Assembly: GCA_019359315.1 (NCBI GenBank) | Contig: JAHHHO010000023.1 | Coordinates: 1-64,000 of the forward strand | Direction of reading: 5' to 3' | DNA: 64,000 nt | Origin: Myxacorys californica WJT36-NPBG1 | GTDB lineage: Bacteria; Cyanobacteriota; Cyanobacteriia; Leptolyngbyales; Leptolyngbyaceae | Part shown: positions 26,774 to 35,356 of the stretch, piece after piece | Numbering within the stretch: the stretch's first letter is position 1 | Layout of the letters: each line of letters begins with the position of its first letter | The notes under the pieces: generated by a model | The model's database searches: none | What the model saw: only the letters and a program-made list of their open reading frames with translations | What the model was told of the DNA's origin: nothing | Translations under genes and position numbers: made by a program

Positions 26774-27661
26774 ATGAATTTTCAGTCGGTTATTGCTACG
26801 TTGCATCAATTTTGGAGCGATCGCGGGTGTCTCATTGTTCAACCCTACGACACGGAAAAAGGGGCAGGAACCAAGAGCCCGCACACATTTTTAAGAGCCA
26901 TTGGACCTGAACCGTGGTCGGTTGCTTATGTAGAACCCTGCCGCCGCCCTGGCGATGGACGCTATGGAGAAAACCCGAATCGAGTGCAGCATTACTATCA
27001 GTATCAAGTGCTGATCAAGCCTTCACCTGATGATATTCAAGAGGTCTATTTAGAGTCGTTGAAAACATTAGGAATCCATCCTGAAGATCACGATATTCGA
27101 TTTGTGGAAGATAACTGGGAAGATGCGGCAGTCGGCGCGTGGGGTGTCGGTTGGGAGGTATGGCTCGATGGCATGGAGGTTACTCAATTTACCTACTTCC
27201 AGCAGTGCGGTGGCCTAGATTGCCGTCCCGTCTCGATCGAGATTACTTACGGGCTAGAACGCCTAACGATGTATCTTCAAGGCGTTAACTCCATTTTTGA
27301 TATTAAATGGAACGATAAATTGACCTACGGAGACGTGTTTCTTCAAGGTGAAATTGAAAGTTCTACCTATAACTTTGAAGCCTCGAATCCAGAATTGTTG
27401 TTTACGTTGTTCAAACTGTATGAACAAGAAGCCCAACAATTGATGCAGAAAGAATTAGTTCTACCTGCTTATGATCAGGTGTTGAAATGCTCTCACACGT
27501 TTAACTTACTAGATGCACGAGGCGTTATTTCCGTAACAGAACGTGCTCGTTACATTGGTAGGGTTCGCAATTTGGCAAGACAAGTTGCACAACTTTATTT
27601 GAAGCAGCGTGAAGCAGCAGGATTTCCGCTATTAAAAGGTGAGGCTGCGTCTGTAAATTGA
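26774..27661 (+). CDS. glyQ: Glycyl-tRNA synthetase alpha subunit
   Basis: Catalytic alpha chain of the bacterial alpha2-beta2 glycyl-tRNA synthetase, which charges tRNA-Gly. The 295-residue protein begins [17 protein letters not shown] and shows class II motifs including [32 protein letters not shown] and the glycine-binding [22 protein letters not shown]. The end [20 protein letters not shown] is complete. GGAGAATGAGAAGAG upstream serves as ribosome binding site. The beta subunit gene (glyS) is not in the window, as usual in cyanobacteria. Confidence 0.97.
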   Translation: MNFQSVIATLHQFWSDRGCLIVQPYDTEKGAGTKSPHTFLRAIGPEPWSVAYVEPCRRPGDGRYGENPNRVQHYYQYQVLIKPSPDDIQEVYLESLKTLGIHPEDHDIRFVEDNWEDAAVGAWGVGWEVWLDGMEVTQFTYFQQCGGLDCRPVSIEITYGLERLTMYLQGVNSIFDIKWNDKLTYGDVFLQGEIESSTYNFEASNPELLFTLFKLYEQEAQQLMQKELVLPAYDQVLKCSHTFNLLDARGVISVTERARYIGRVRNLARQVAQLYLKQREAAGFPLLKGEAASVN

Positions 27662-27847
27662 TTTCGAGATCTGCGATCGCTTTGCATTAAAAAGCTAGCG
27701 CTCCACGTGGATCTTTATTTAAAGGACATCTGAAATGAAGTTGTTCTTAACTGTAACTCGCTCTAAAATATTGCAGAAGAAATAAATAGAAGTGAAGAAA
27801 TACAAGCCTTCCAAATGCATCTTTAGGCATTCTTTGCTTCGTAATTA

Positions 27848-28192
27848 TTATGCATGTTGTACAAAGTCGCGCAGCTTTGCTCTCAAGTCATCAGTAATTA
27901 AGGGGAAGGCATTGATTTCTTTTATGATGGATGCTCTGGTTCTTCCTTCTTTTAGCATCTGTTGCACAACACTCTTAGCAATCTCATCAACACCATACTT
28001 GGCGATCGCACTGGAAAGAGTAGTGAGAATTCCAAGAATGGCTAATCCTCCCAGCATTCCAAATGGTCCTCCCAATGCTGCTAGTGCTGTTGTTAATGCA
28101 GCAGCCCCAGCAAATCCTGTAAAACCCATCACAATCACCAAAACTAATCCGGCTACTCCCAAGCCTGCAATTTTACTTACTAATTCATCCAT
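27848..28192 (-). CDS. Small glycine-rich hydrophobic protein, unknown
   Basis: A 114-residue protein not recognised. The first ~65 residues are almost continuously hydrophobic and rich in Gly and Ala (GLGVAGLVLVIVMGFTGFAG; GGPFGMLGGLAILGIL), with small-residue spacing like glycine-zipper membrane helices. The last ~45 residues are charged and helical (SVVQQMLKEGRTRASIIKEI). This two-part layout resembles small membrane effectors or immunity peptides. It has an ATG start and a plausible length, stands alone between glyQ and the DUF4079 gene on the opposite strand, and has normal codon use. A pore-forming or membrane-organising role is only a guess. Confidence 0.6.
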   Translation of the reverse strand: MDELVSKIAGLGVAGLVLVIVMGFTGFAGAAALTTALAALGGPFGMLGGLAILGILTTLSSAIAKYGVDEIAKSVVQQMLKEGRTRASIIKEINAFPLITDDLRAKLRDFVQHA

Positions 28193-28370
28193 TTCTAGAA
28201 GCCTCTCTAGATTTCTGCGTGTTTACAGTGCCCAGCATACCTACTTGATATATGAATTAAGGAAGAGGCTTGAGTGATTGTTCTTATTTTTACAGTGAGA
28301 ATAGACAGCTCTGTATGAACTTCACGTAGAATCTTAAAAATTATTAGAAGCATGAATTGAGGAGAATACG

Positions 28371-28853
28371 ATGTCGTCTAGTTTGAGTCAAACTCTAGAG
28401 TCGATCGCGGCGTGGTTTCGCAGCTTCAATATTCCAGAGCCGATTGTGCATTGGGGACACCCTGCCATGATGGCGATCGTAGTTCTCGTTATGGGAAGCT
28501 TTGTGGCGTGGACAGGATGGCGCGGTCGATTATCGAGCGATAAAGAAGTTGCTGCTAAAAGTCGGCTTGAGCATCGTAAAATTGCGCCCGCAATGACACT
28601 GTTTCTAGCTTTAGGGTATACCGGAGGCGTATTGTCATTGGTGATGCAGCAAAAGCCAATTTTAGAGAGTCCGCATTTTTGGACAGCAAACATTGCGCTA
28701 GGCTTCTTGTTTCTAAATGGCATTATTGCCTTCACTAATTTCGGTGGAAACAAACCCAGTTTACGGATGTTCCATGCTTATTTAGGTAGCGCTGCAATGG
28801 GTGTTCTACTGCTTCATGCCTTCTTTGGAATCAGACTTGGATTATCTATCTAA
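28371..28853 (+). CDS. DUF4079 domain membrane protein
   Basis: A 160-residue integral membrane protein of the DUF4079 family, found in cyanobacteria and plants' plastid lineage. Four hydrophobic helices are visible (about 30-50, 75-95, 105-125, 135-155). The helices carry several conserved-looking His residues (VHWGHPAMM, LEHRKIAP, MFHAYLG, LHAFFG), a pattern like heme-binding cytochrome b561-type helices, but heme binding is inference. Ribosome binding site GAGGAG lies eight bases before the ATG. Function unknown. Confidence 0.88.
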   Translation: MSSSLSQTLESIAAWFRSFNIPEPIVHWGHPAMMAIVVLVMGSFVAWTGWRGRLSSDKEVAAKSRLEHRKIAPAMTLFLALGYTGGVLSLVMQQKPILESPHFWTANIALGFLFLNGIIAFTNFGGNKPSLRMFHAYLGSAAMGVLLLHAFFGIRLGLSI

Positions 28854-28859
28854 ACGTTG

Positions 28860-28915
28860 TCTCGATAAAGAATGAGGAATGAGAGATGAAAGCCAATCCT
28901 CATTCTTTATCGAGA
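28860..28915. repeat. 19-bp perfect inverted repeat
   Basis: Arms 28860-28878 and 28897-28915 are exactly complementary (TCTCGATAAAGAATGAGGA), separated by 18 bases, immediately after the DUF4079 stop codon. There is no T-run after it, so it may stabilise the mRNA end or stop transcription weakly. Confidence 0.8.
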
Positions 28916-29016
28916 AGTGCCGCCGCAAGCGTCCTTAATCCCCTAGTTCAAAATCGACAGACCATTAGAAAGACGGGGTACTCTAAGTCAGTTTTTGTGA
29001 TTTAGAGAAGAAATTC

Positions 29017-31245
29017 ATGGCTGTGACAAGTGTAGCAATCTGGTGCTTGGCTTACATTTTAGGGCTGATGGCAACTGCCTTTCCCTGGGGTGGAGCCGCT
29101 GTTTTAGGGTGTGCAACGATCGCTGCATTTATCGTGCCTCGAATTAAACCAGGATACTTTCCAGCAAAAATCTGGCTCATTGCAGGCGTGATTGGAGTGC
29201 TAGCGAGTTTCTATTTACCGTTGCGATCGCCCCAACCTAGCGCTCATGATGTCAGTCGTTTCGCCACTGACGCGAGACAAGAAATGACGGTTTACGGTCG
29301 GGTCGCAGAATTGCCGAGACTGACGCGGAGTGGAAAATCGCAAGTGTGGTTAGCGGTCAGTGGAGTAGCGTCAACCGACGAAAAAGTGGACGGCAAACTT
29401 TACGTAACGATGCCGCCAGTCATGGCGAAAGATTTGTATCCAGGAGCCGCGATCGCACTCACTGGATCGCTCTACAAACCTAAACCGGCTCTGAATCCCG
29501 GCGGATTTGATTTTCAGAAATACCTGGCTCAGGAAGAAAGTTTTGCAGGATTTAAGGCAACAACCGTAGAGCGCCTAGAACCAACGCAGAAACTGGGTTG
29601 GGGACTATGGATGGTTCAGCAGAGAATTATTAAATCTCAAGCAGATCGATTGGGAAGCCCCGAAGGCGCGTTGCTCAGCGCAATGGTGCTAGGAGGCCGC
29701 GTGGTCAACATTCCGTTTGATGTGAAAGATGCGTTTACCAAGATTGGATTGAGTCATGCTCTCGCCGCATCGGGCTTTCAAGTGTCGTTAATTCTGAGCG
29801 TTGTGTTAACTCTGACTCGGCGGTTTCCTAAACTGGTGCAAGTGGCTTGCGGGATGGCAGGACTGATGATCTTTCTCGGACTTGCAGGAGTTCATCCTGC
29901 TGTGCTTCGAGCCGTCTTCATGGGATTTGCGATTTTAATCGGAGTTGCAGCCGATAAACAAGTCAAGCCGATTGGTTCATTGCTCTTAAGTGTGACAATC
30001 CTGCTATTTATCTATCCGACTTGGATCTGGAATCTAGGATTTCAGCTTAGCATTCTCGCAACTTTAGGTTTACTCGTTACCGTTCCGATATTAACAAAAT
30101 GGTTAGATTGGCTACCTAGCGCGATCGCACCTCTCTTCGCTGTCCCGATTGCTGCATATATTTGGACATTACCTCTACAGCTCTATGCTTTTGGCATTGT
30201 TTCGCCGTATAGCATTTTAGTGAATGTGATTGTCACGCCACTTATTTCTATTCTTAGTATTGGTGGTTTTATCAGCGCGATATTAGCGTTAGCATCAGAA
30301 TCCATTGGCAGCTATGCGGCATGGCTATTCTACTATCCGACACATTGGTTGATTGCGATCGTCATCTTCTTTTGCAAATTACCTGGAAACTCGGTTGCCC
30401 TTGGAACCATTTCTAGTGTGCTGACCTTAGCCTTATATGGATTGATTTGCTTACCTTGGTTGCAGCCGCGATGTCAACGTTGGTGGGGGCTGATTCTTTT
30501 GGTAGGCATTAGTTTAGTGTTTATTCCGGCAGGCTATGCGAGAGCAAATTTATTGCAGGTGAGCGCGATCGCAACGAATCGCGATCCGATCCTGATTATT
30601 CAAGATGGAGGACGAGTCGGATTAGTTAATACAGGGGATGCGGCGACTGCAAGTTCGACGGTGCTGCCGTTTTTGCAAAAGCAAGGCGTAAATCAGATCG
30701 ATTGGGCGATCGCGGCGAATCCCTCTAATCCCAATGGGTGGGCTACGCTTCTAGACACATTACCGATTAAAGCGTTCTATGATTTGTCTGATGCAAATCA
30801 GCCTGCCTTGAATCCGCAAGCGATGCGATCGCTGGAGAAGCAGCACAGCCAGTATGTTCAGCTAACTGAAAACATTGCTTTGGGTGCGGTCGCCGTTCGT
30901 CCGCTCAGCCTTAATCCAACAATTGTTCAGTTTCAAATTGGGCAGCAGCGTTGGCTGTGGCTCAAAGATGTTCCTAGCGATCAGACAGAACTTTCTGAAG
31001 TCGATCTGCAAGGCAATCAAATCTTGTGGTGGTCTGGAAAAGCGTTACCGCCAACGCTGCTGAAGACACTCTCGCCAAAAAGCGCGATCGCTTACGCTCA
31101 GGTGAGTTCTCGAACCTACAATCAGTTGCAGCGCGTTGGAACCTCGGTCTACCGGACGGCTCAAACGGGCGCAATTCAATGGACGCCAAAGCTAGGGTTT
31201 AAGACAACTTTAGAATCGGGCGAAGCAGACGCCGCACTCTTGTAG
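29017..31245 (+). CDS. comEC: ComEC/Rec2 family DNA-uptake channel
   Basis: Predicted inner-membrane channel for single-stranded DNA during natural transformation. The 742-residue protein has two to three N-terminal helices, a DUF4131 soluble region (about 80-200), the Competence domain with many helices (about 210-500) including LGGRVVNIPFDVKDAF and LSHALAASGFQVSLIL, and a C-terminal region (about 505-742) in the place of the metallo-beta-lactamase domain. That region starts like it (ILIIQDGGRVGLVNTGD) but lacks the HxHxDH metal motif, so the nuclease site seems missing. It is a single gene ahead of tRNA-Ser. Confidence 0.92.
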   Translation: MAVTSVAIWCLAYILGLMATAFPWGGAAVLGCATIAAFIVPRIKPGYFPAKIWLIAGVIGVLASFYLPLRSPQPSAHDVSRFATDARQEMTVYGRVAELPRLTRSGKSQVWLAVSGVASTDEKVDGKLYVTMPPVMAKDLYPGAAIALTGSLYKPKPALNPGGFDFQKYLAQEESFAGFKATTVERLEPTQKLGWGLWMVQQRIIKSQADRLGSPEGALLSAMVLGGRVVNIPFDVKDAFTKIGLSHALAASGFQVSLILSVVLTLTRRFPKLVQVACGMAGLMIFLGLAGVHPAVLRAVFMGFAILIGVAADKQVKPIGSLLLSVTILLFIYPTWIWNLGFQLSILATLGLLVTVPILTKWLDWLPSAIAPLFAVPIAAYIWTLPLQLYAFGIVSPYSILVNVIVTPLISILSIGGFISAILALASESIGSYAAWLFYYPTHWLIAIVIFFCKLPGNSVALGTISSVLTLALYGLICLPWLQPRCQRWWGLILLVGISLVFIPAGYARANLLQVSAIATNRDPILIIQDGGRVGLVNTGDAATASSTVLPFLQKQGVNQIDWAIAANPSNPNGWATLLDTLPIKAFYDLSDANQPALNPQAMRSLEKQHSQYVQLTENIALGAVAVRPLSLNPTIVQFQIGQQRWLWLKDVPSDQTELSEVDLQGNQILWWSGKALPPTLLKTLSPKSAIAYAQVSSRTYNQLQRVGTSVYRTAQTGAIQWTPKLGFKTTLESGEADAALL

Positions 31246-31290
31246 TATCATGGATAGCTGTGGGTATGAGTTACGCTTACTCATAGCTCT

Positions 31291-31375
31291 GGAGAGGTGT
31301 CCGAGCGGTTCATGGTGACGCACTCGAAATGCGTTTTGGGGAAACCCAACGGGGGTTCGAATCCCCCCCTCTCCG
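31291..31375 (+). tRNA. tRNA-Ser (anticodon CGA)
   Basis: An 85-base tRNA with acceptor stem GGAGAGG/CCTCTCC and discriminator G, a D arm starting TGTCCGAGCGG, anticodon loop CTCGAAA (anticodon CGA, reading UCG serine codons), a long variable arm and the T arm GGGGGTTCGAATCCCCC. The long variable arm is typical of tRNA-Ser. CCA is not encoded. Confidence 0.97.
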
Positions 31376-31881
31376 TTTCAATTCAGCCAATATTGACAGG
31401 CAAGCACTACTGACGTGAGTGCATAAAGCAGATCCCATTAGAATCGATCGCATAGAGATGAGTCATCGCACACGGTTCTCTGTCGGTTCTAACCTGCTTA
31501 GCCGAGATTCTTACTAAAAGATTACTGCTAGCTTCGCATAGACTGTAGTGCTTCTATAAACTGTAGTACCTCTGTCGCTCCTGCTTTTCTTGAACCCACG
31601 CTTATCGCTGTTTTGAGCATAAATCTCTATTGACAATAAACTATGGGTTTTGCTAATGAAAAATTTGTGATAGAGTGCAGAGGTATTGCAATTCCTAAGA
31701 AGTTAGGCCTTTGCAGTAAGTAGCTTCTTTTCCACCTATATAGGGCCATCAAGCTAAAGCGGTCAGGGTCTGTGCGCCTGCTAAAGCACATTCGCAGACA
31801 GCTATTGGTCCGCTGCTCTATAAAAAGGCAGCGTTAACTAAATCTAGTCAGGCTAAATTCCTTAATGAGGCTCAGCAGTCA
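31376..31881 (+). other. Intergenic region and probable long leader before small protein
   Basis: About 500 bases without a gene. The first half holds no feature I can name. The second half, after the promoter at 31630, could form a 220-base 5' leader. The segment 31754-31814 has several nested complementary parts (AGCGG with CCGCT, GTCTG with CAGAC, GCT with AGC), suggesting a folded RNA. The leader is open in one frame from 31744 to the small gene but has no start codon. It does not match glutamine, cobalamin, TPP or other riboswitch cores I can recall. Confidence 0.4.
31630..31659 (+). promoter_or_regulatory. Sigma-70-type promoter
   Basis: TTGACA at 31630-31635 is a perfect -35 box, with TAATGA at 31654-31659 as -10 after an 18-base spacer (preceded by TGC, an extended -10). 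It points to the small gene at 31882, giving a leader of roughly 215 bases. Confidence 0.55.
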
Positions 31882-32094
31882 TTGAAAATTCAAGCGTTAG
31901 AAGTTAAGGTCGGCGATCGCATTCTTGCTTACTGCAACAACAAGATGCAAGTCTGTAAGGTAAAGCACATTTTAGAGCCTGGTCGGAGCAATGTCACTCT
32001 GTCAGTTTCTACAACTGAACATTCCCGAAACTCGCTTTCCCGTGTCATTCGCTTTAGCGGAGATGCGCTAGTCGAACTTCAAGCTAAGAGTTAG
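31882..32094 (+). CDS. Small conserved protein of unknown function
   Basis: A 70-residue protein starting with TTG at 31882 (MKIQALEVKVGDRI), 11 bases after GAGG. No ATG or GTG lies upstream in the same open frame. The text VKVGDRILAYCNNKMQVCKVKHIL and TLSVSTTEHSRNSLSRVIRF resembles a family of short beta-rich proteins seen in cyanobacteria (similar wording recalled, not checked). It may form a small beta barrel. It follows a long leader with a strong promoter, suggesting that expression is regulated. Function unknown. Confidence 0.6.
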   Translation: MKIQALEVKVGDRILAYCNNKMQVCKVKHILEPGRSNVTLSVSTTEHSRNSLSRVIRFSGDALVELQAKS

Positions 32095-32246
32095 CAAAGC
32101 CGTTTCTGCGGGAGTAACCAGTTCAGCGATGCACCTTGTCTGTCAACAGCAGACACTATTTGCATGGATATAATATGCATCGCGACTGGCTGCTGTCCGC
32201 TTGCCGTCTATTTATATAGAAATGCTTACTTAATGTAGGAGGGATT

Positions 32247-32357
32247 ATGTCAAAAGAGAAGAAAGGCAACAAGGAATCTAAAAAGCCGAAAGCCCAGTCT
32301 GATGGCAAAAAGCCAAAGAAAGACCCTAAAAGATACGATGGGCTGGGAGGCAATTAG
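32247..32357 (+). CDS. Very small lysine-rich protein (36 aa)
   Basis: ATG at 32247, seven bases after a perfect AGGAGG (32238-32243 region, GTAGGAGGG), opens 36 codons ending at TAG 32357. The product is nearly half Lys, Glu, Asp and Pro (MSKEKKGNKESKKPKAQSDG) and probably unfolded and strongly basic. The excellent ribosome binding site and the clean start support translation. Similar tiny Lys/Pro-rich proteins occur in many bacteria. It could bind nucleic acid; the role is unknown. Confidence 0.65.
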   Translation: MSKEKKGNKESKKPKAQSDGKKPKKDPKRYDGLGGN

Positions 32358-32551
32358 CCTAATCCTGGTTTAATTTTAGTTTTTTCGTCCATTTGCAACA
32401 CTCCGCTTTGCAAAAGTGTTAGAGTAGACTAGAGAATAGAGTATCGGTTGCAGCATTTGTTTTTGGGATTAACGGATTTTTGCGTTTTTCATCGGCAGAC
32501 TTCTCTCCGAGATTTTACTCCACACACTTCTTTAATTTTGGAGACAGTCTT

Positions 32552-32836
32552 ATGTCGATTTATGTAGGTAACTTATCTTATGAAGTTACAGAAGCAGGTC
32601 TAACGTCCATATTTGCAGAGTATGGATCGGTCAAGCGAGTTCAGCTTCCCACTGATCGCGAAACAGGCCGTATGCGCGGCTTTGGGTTTGTAGAAATGGG
32701 TGCAGATGCAGAAGAGACCGCTGCGATCGAAGCGCTAGACGGAGCAGAATGGATGGGTCGCGACTTGAAGGTTAACAAAGCAAAGCCCCGTGAAGATCGC
32801 GGTGGCGGTGGCTCCTTCGGTGGTGGACGCAGATAA
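32552..32836 (+). CDS. RRM RNA-binding protein (cyanobacterial Rbp)
   Basis: A 94-residue RNA-binding protein with one RNA recognition motif: RNP2 is IYVGNL (3-8) and RNP1 is RGFGFVEM (about 44-51). A glycine/arginine-rich tail (EDRGGGGSFGGGRR) follows. The start at 32552 fits family members, and a longer frame to 32480 does not. Cyanobacterial Rbp proteins bind mRNA, are often cold-induced and some guide thylakoid-protein mRNAs. The 190-base space upstream would leave room for a regulatory leader. Terminator-like hairpins follow the gene. Confidence 0.94.
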   Translation: MSIYVGNLSYEVTEAGLTSIFAEYGSVKRVQLPTDRETGRMRGFGFVEMGADAEETAAIEALDGAEWMGRDLKVNKAKPREDRGGGGSFGGGRR

Positions 32837-32891
32837 TTCTGCGAAGCAACAATTGAACGTTGAGATGGTCAGATCTTAAACCCCGAATTGA

Positions 32892-32925
32892 ACAAGATGG
32901 CTTGCTGCTTTGTTCGTCATCTTGT
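32892..32925 (+). other. Hairpin after the RRM gene
   Basis: ACAAGATG and CATCTTGT (32892-32899, 32918-32925) can pair around an 18-base loop. No T-run follows directly; the true terminator lies 25 bases downstream. It may protect the mRNA end. Confidence 0.5.
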
Positions 32926-32950
32926 CCCAACTTATAAATCTGATTTTAAG

Positions 32951-32982
32951 AGGCTCGGGCAGGGATGCTTGAGCCTTTTTTT
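32951..32982 (+). terminator. Rho-independent terminator of the RRM gene
   Basis: AGGCTC (32951-32956) pairs with GAGCCT (32971-32976) and is followed by seven T. It ends the RRM transcription unit. Confidence 0.88.
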
Positions 32983-33091
32983 AATTGGTTGAGTGCGATC
33001 GTCGCGATTGGGATTTCTACCTAAGAAAAGCAGAGCTAGCTAACCGAAGCTCGTCATAAACAAATTAGCTTGTACAACAAAGCAAAACACT

Positions 33092-33322
33092 ATGCACACT
33101 CTAGATAGACAAATGGGAACACTTCATGCTCACAAGAATGATTACTACCTAGAAGTAGAAGAATTGAAATTCCGAATCTTTGAATTTGATTATCACAAAG
33201 TAAAAGAAGGCGACAAGAACGGCTCAGCGCAACTGTTCAGTTATCAGAACAGCATTGATGGTTTCGCTGGCTATGTCTATATGGGAAGCCTTCAAATTGA
33301 ACCTGCAACTACTAGCGCTTAG
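33092..33322 (+). CDS. Small conserved hypothetical protein
   Basis: A 76-residue soluble protein (MHTLDRQMGTLHAHKNDYYL) rich in aromatic and acidic residues (EELKFRIFEFDYHKVKEGD), with no membrane helix and no motif I can assign. The start ATG follows an A-rich stretch without a strong ribosome binding site. It lies convergent to the fasciclin gene, separated by a 38-bp palindrome. It is probably expressed, since length and codon use look normal, but I give no function. Confidence 0.6.
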   Translation: MHTLDRQMGTLHAHKNDYYLEVEELKFRIFEFDYHKVKEGDKNGSAQLFSYQNSIDGFAGYVYMGSLQIEPATTSA

Positions 33323-33345
33323 GTAGCTAAAGAATATAGGTATAT

Positions 33346-33390
33346 AAAAAAGCAGAGGGGCAGCAACTAGCGCTAGTTGCTGCCCCTCTG
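33346..33390 (-). terminator. Terminator with 38-bp perfect palindrome
   Basis: 33353-33390 is a perfect palindrome with CAGAGGGGCAGCAACTAG as one arm and CG at the centre. On the minus strand it is followed by a six-T run (33351 down to 33346), making a strong terminator for the fasciclin gene. On the plus strand no T-run follows, but the hairpin may still serve the convergent gene. Confidence 0.85.
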
Positions 33391-33419
33391 AAACTATAGG
33401 TTAAGTGCGACGATCGCGC

Positions 33420-33821
33420 TTATGCAGGAATCAACACGGTATCGATAATATGAATGACACCATTATCAGCCGCAACATCAGGAGTTGTGACGGTAGACTC
33501 ATTCACTTTGACACCACTGGAAGCATCAATTTTTACATCTGAACCTTGGACCGTAGTAGCTGATTTCAGCTTAACGACATCAGCCGCCATCACTTTACCT
33601 TCTACGACATGATAGGTCAAGATTTGCTTAAGTTTTGCCGTGTCCTTGAGCAACCCATCTACTGTTCCTTCGGGAAGCTTAGCAAATGCTTCGTCCGTTG
33701 GTGCAAAGACGGTAAAAGGACCTTTGCCTTTGAGCGTATCAACCAAATTGGCAGCCTTGACTGCGGCAACTAGGGTGCTGAATGAACCAGCATTAACGGC
33801 AGTATCAACAATGTCAGCCAC
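33420..33821 (-). CDS. Fasciclin (FAS1) domain protein
   Basis: A 133-residue protein made of a single FAS1 domain, with the H1 box [14 protein letters not shown] and the H2 box [25 protein letters not shown] lies between. FAS1 domains mediate adhesion or ligand binding on cell surfaces. No signal peptide is present, so this copy appears cytoplasmic, or uses a non-classical route, unlike many family members. Similar single-domain unsecreted forms are common in cyanobacteria. A strong terminator follows. Confidence 0.93.
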   Translation of the reverse strand: MADIVDTAVNAGSFSTLVAAVKAANLVDTLKGKGPFTVFAPTDEAFAKLPEGTVDGLLKDTAKLKQILTYHVVEGKVMAADVVKLKSATTVQGSDVKIDASSGVKVNESTVTTPDVAADNGVIHIIDTVLIPA

Positions 33822-33958
33822 GTATTCACCTAGTTTTTGTTTTTCGTATCTGTAAATAAGTGTAAACTACTTTCTAAGAAATAGCTTGTGTTTTGTAATA
33901 CTCGATACGAAATCTCATGAAGCTATTGAACTGAAGGATAAATAACTCGCTCAATGCT

Positions 33959-34822
33959 TTAGAGGCTGTTGGCTGCAAAGGTGTTGCATTGCTCCGGATC
34001 TCCCGTCTCAATGCCTCGCTTAAACCAGCGCGTGCGTTGAGCAGAACTACCATGAGTAAAGGATTCTGGAACGACGCGTCCCCTCGCTTGCTCTTGCAGC
34101 CGATCGTCGCCAATCGCGCTTGCCGCACCCAATGCTTCTTCAATGTCACCTTGCTCTAGAATTTGCCGCGATCGCTGGGCGCGATTCCCCCAAACGCCTG
34201 CATAACAGTCTGCCTGCAATTCCAGCATTACTGAAAGCTGATTGGCTTCTGTTTTGCTGACCTGCTTTTGCAGCCGTTGCACCTTGTCTGATGTGCCCAA
34301 TAAATTTTGGACATGATGCCCAACCTCATGGGCAATGACATACGCTTGAGCAAAGTCTCCGGGTGCTTGGTATTTGGTTTGGAGATCGCGGTAGAAACTT
34401 AGATCAATGTAAACTTTCTGATCTGCCGGACAGTAGAACGGGCCCATAGCAGAGCGGGCAGATCCGCAGGCAGATTCAACTGCACTTGAAAATAAGACTA
34501 ATTTTGGCTTTCGGTATGTGCTGCCATTCTGCCGAAAAATCTCGCTCCAAGTGTCTTCGGTGTCTGCTAAAACGACGGAAACAAACTCAGCCATTTGGTC
34601 ATTGGCTGGAGGTTGTCCGGTCTGCGGATACTGAGTTTGGGGTGCTCTAGGGGCTTGATCGTTAGAGGCTTGGTTGAGAATTACACTGGGATCGCCGCCT
34701 AAGAGGGTGACCACGATCGCTAAAACAATGGTTCCGATGCCGCCCCCGACCACTGGGCCAGAGACTCCTCTGCCCCGTCTGTCCTCAACATTCGTACTCC
34801 GACGACCATCCTTCCAGTCCAT
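33959..34822 (-). CDS. Neutral zinc metallopeptidase (YpfJ family)
   Basis: A 287-residue membrane-anchored protein of the putative neutral zinc metallopeptidase family. Start ATG 34822 (MDWKDGRRSTNVEDRRG) follows the typical N-terminus; an ATG at 34855 adds 11 residues. One helix (about 22-42, GGIGTIVLAIVVTLLGG) anchors the protein and the rest would face the periplasm. The zinc site HEVGHH (HExxH) lies around residue 165, and an Asp/Glu-bearing segment ELQADCYAGVWG supplies the further ligand. The C-terminus FKRGIETGDPEQCNTF is the family tail. Substrate unknown. Confidence 0.92.
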   Translation of the reverse strand: MDWKDGRRSTNVEDRRGRGVSGPVVGGGIGTIVLAIVVTLLGGDPSVILNQASNDQAPRAPQTQYPQTGQPPANDQMAEFVSVVLADTEDTWSEIFRQNGSTYRKPKLVLFSSAVESACGSARSAMGPFYCPADQKVYIDLSFYRDLQTKYQAPGDFAQAYVIAHEVGHHVQNLLGTSDKVQRLQKQVSKTEANQLSVMLELQADCYAGVWGNRAQRSRQILEQGDIEEALGAASAIGDDRLQEQARGRVVPESFTHGSSAQRTRWFKRGIETGDPEQCNTFAANSL

Positions 34823-34973
34823 TTTGCAATCTCCAGATTTCTGAAAGCTGTCCAAATCTGGACAATTACAACCAATGCGCGGTAATTCGCAGAGTAGTTA
34901 TTTAGGTTGTGTCAGGTCATCTATCCAAGGATGAGTGGGTGAGGCGGTTGTTTTCAACTAAATGGAGGTTACG

Positions 34974-35237
34974 TTAACTAACCACAATCCAGGTATAGGT
35001 GAGCATTCCGATTAGGCCCAGCCCAATGACGACTTCTTTCTGCTGGTTCCAAAGAGAATTTAACCCATTGAAGACAAACGCTAGAGACTCTCGACGCTCT
35101 TGGTTGAGATCTGCGATTAACACGGCGACTTTGGCATCTACTTCTTCGAGCGACACTTCGCCTCGCTGGTAAGCGGCTTCTAGCTCGTTTAGCTTGCGCC
35201 AGTAGTCATTAGTTGCTTGTAATAAATTGGGGATCAT
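34974..35237 (-). CDS. Small tail-anchored protein, unknown
   Basis: An 87-residue protein: helical, charged N-terminal part (YWRKLNELEAAYQRGEVSLEEV) and one hydrophobic helix at the very C-terminus (about 66-85), so a tail anchor with the body in the cytoplasm. The start at 35237 (MIPNLLQATNDYW) is preferred; the longer frame to 35330 adds a stretch of no quality. No family recognised. It lies back-to-back with the minisatellite and NACHT gene. Confidence 0.55.
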   Translation of the reverse strand: MIPNLLQATNDYWRKLNELEAAYQRGEVSLEEVDAKVAVLIADLNQERRESLAFVFNGLNSLWNQQKEVVIGLGLIGMLTYTWIVVS

Positions 35238-35356
35238 GGCAAAAAAGTTGTATTTGTATAGTTTTGTTACAACTCTAGTGCAGTAATTAGGGTGGCGTTC
35301 TCTGTAAAGGGTTAGAGTTTGCAGAGTCAATGGTTAGAGCAATGCGTTTCTACCTC

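Noticed and set aside
31744-31881. N-terminal extension of the small protein at 31882
   Set aside because: The frame is open to 31744 but contains no ATG, GTG or TTG; the TTG at 31882 is the first usable start.
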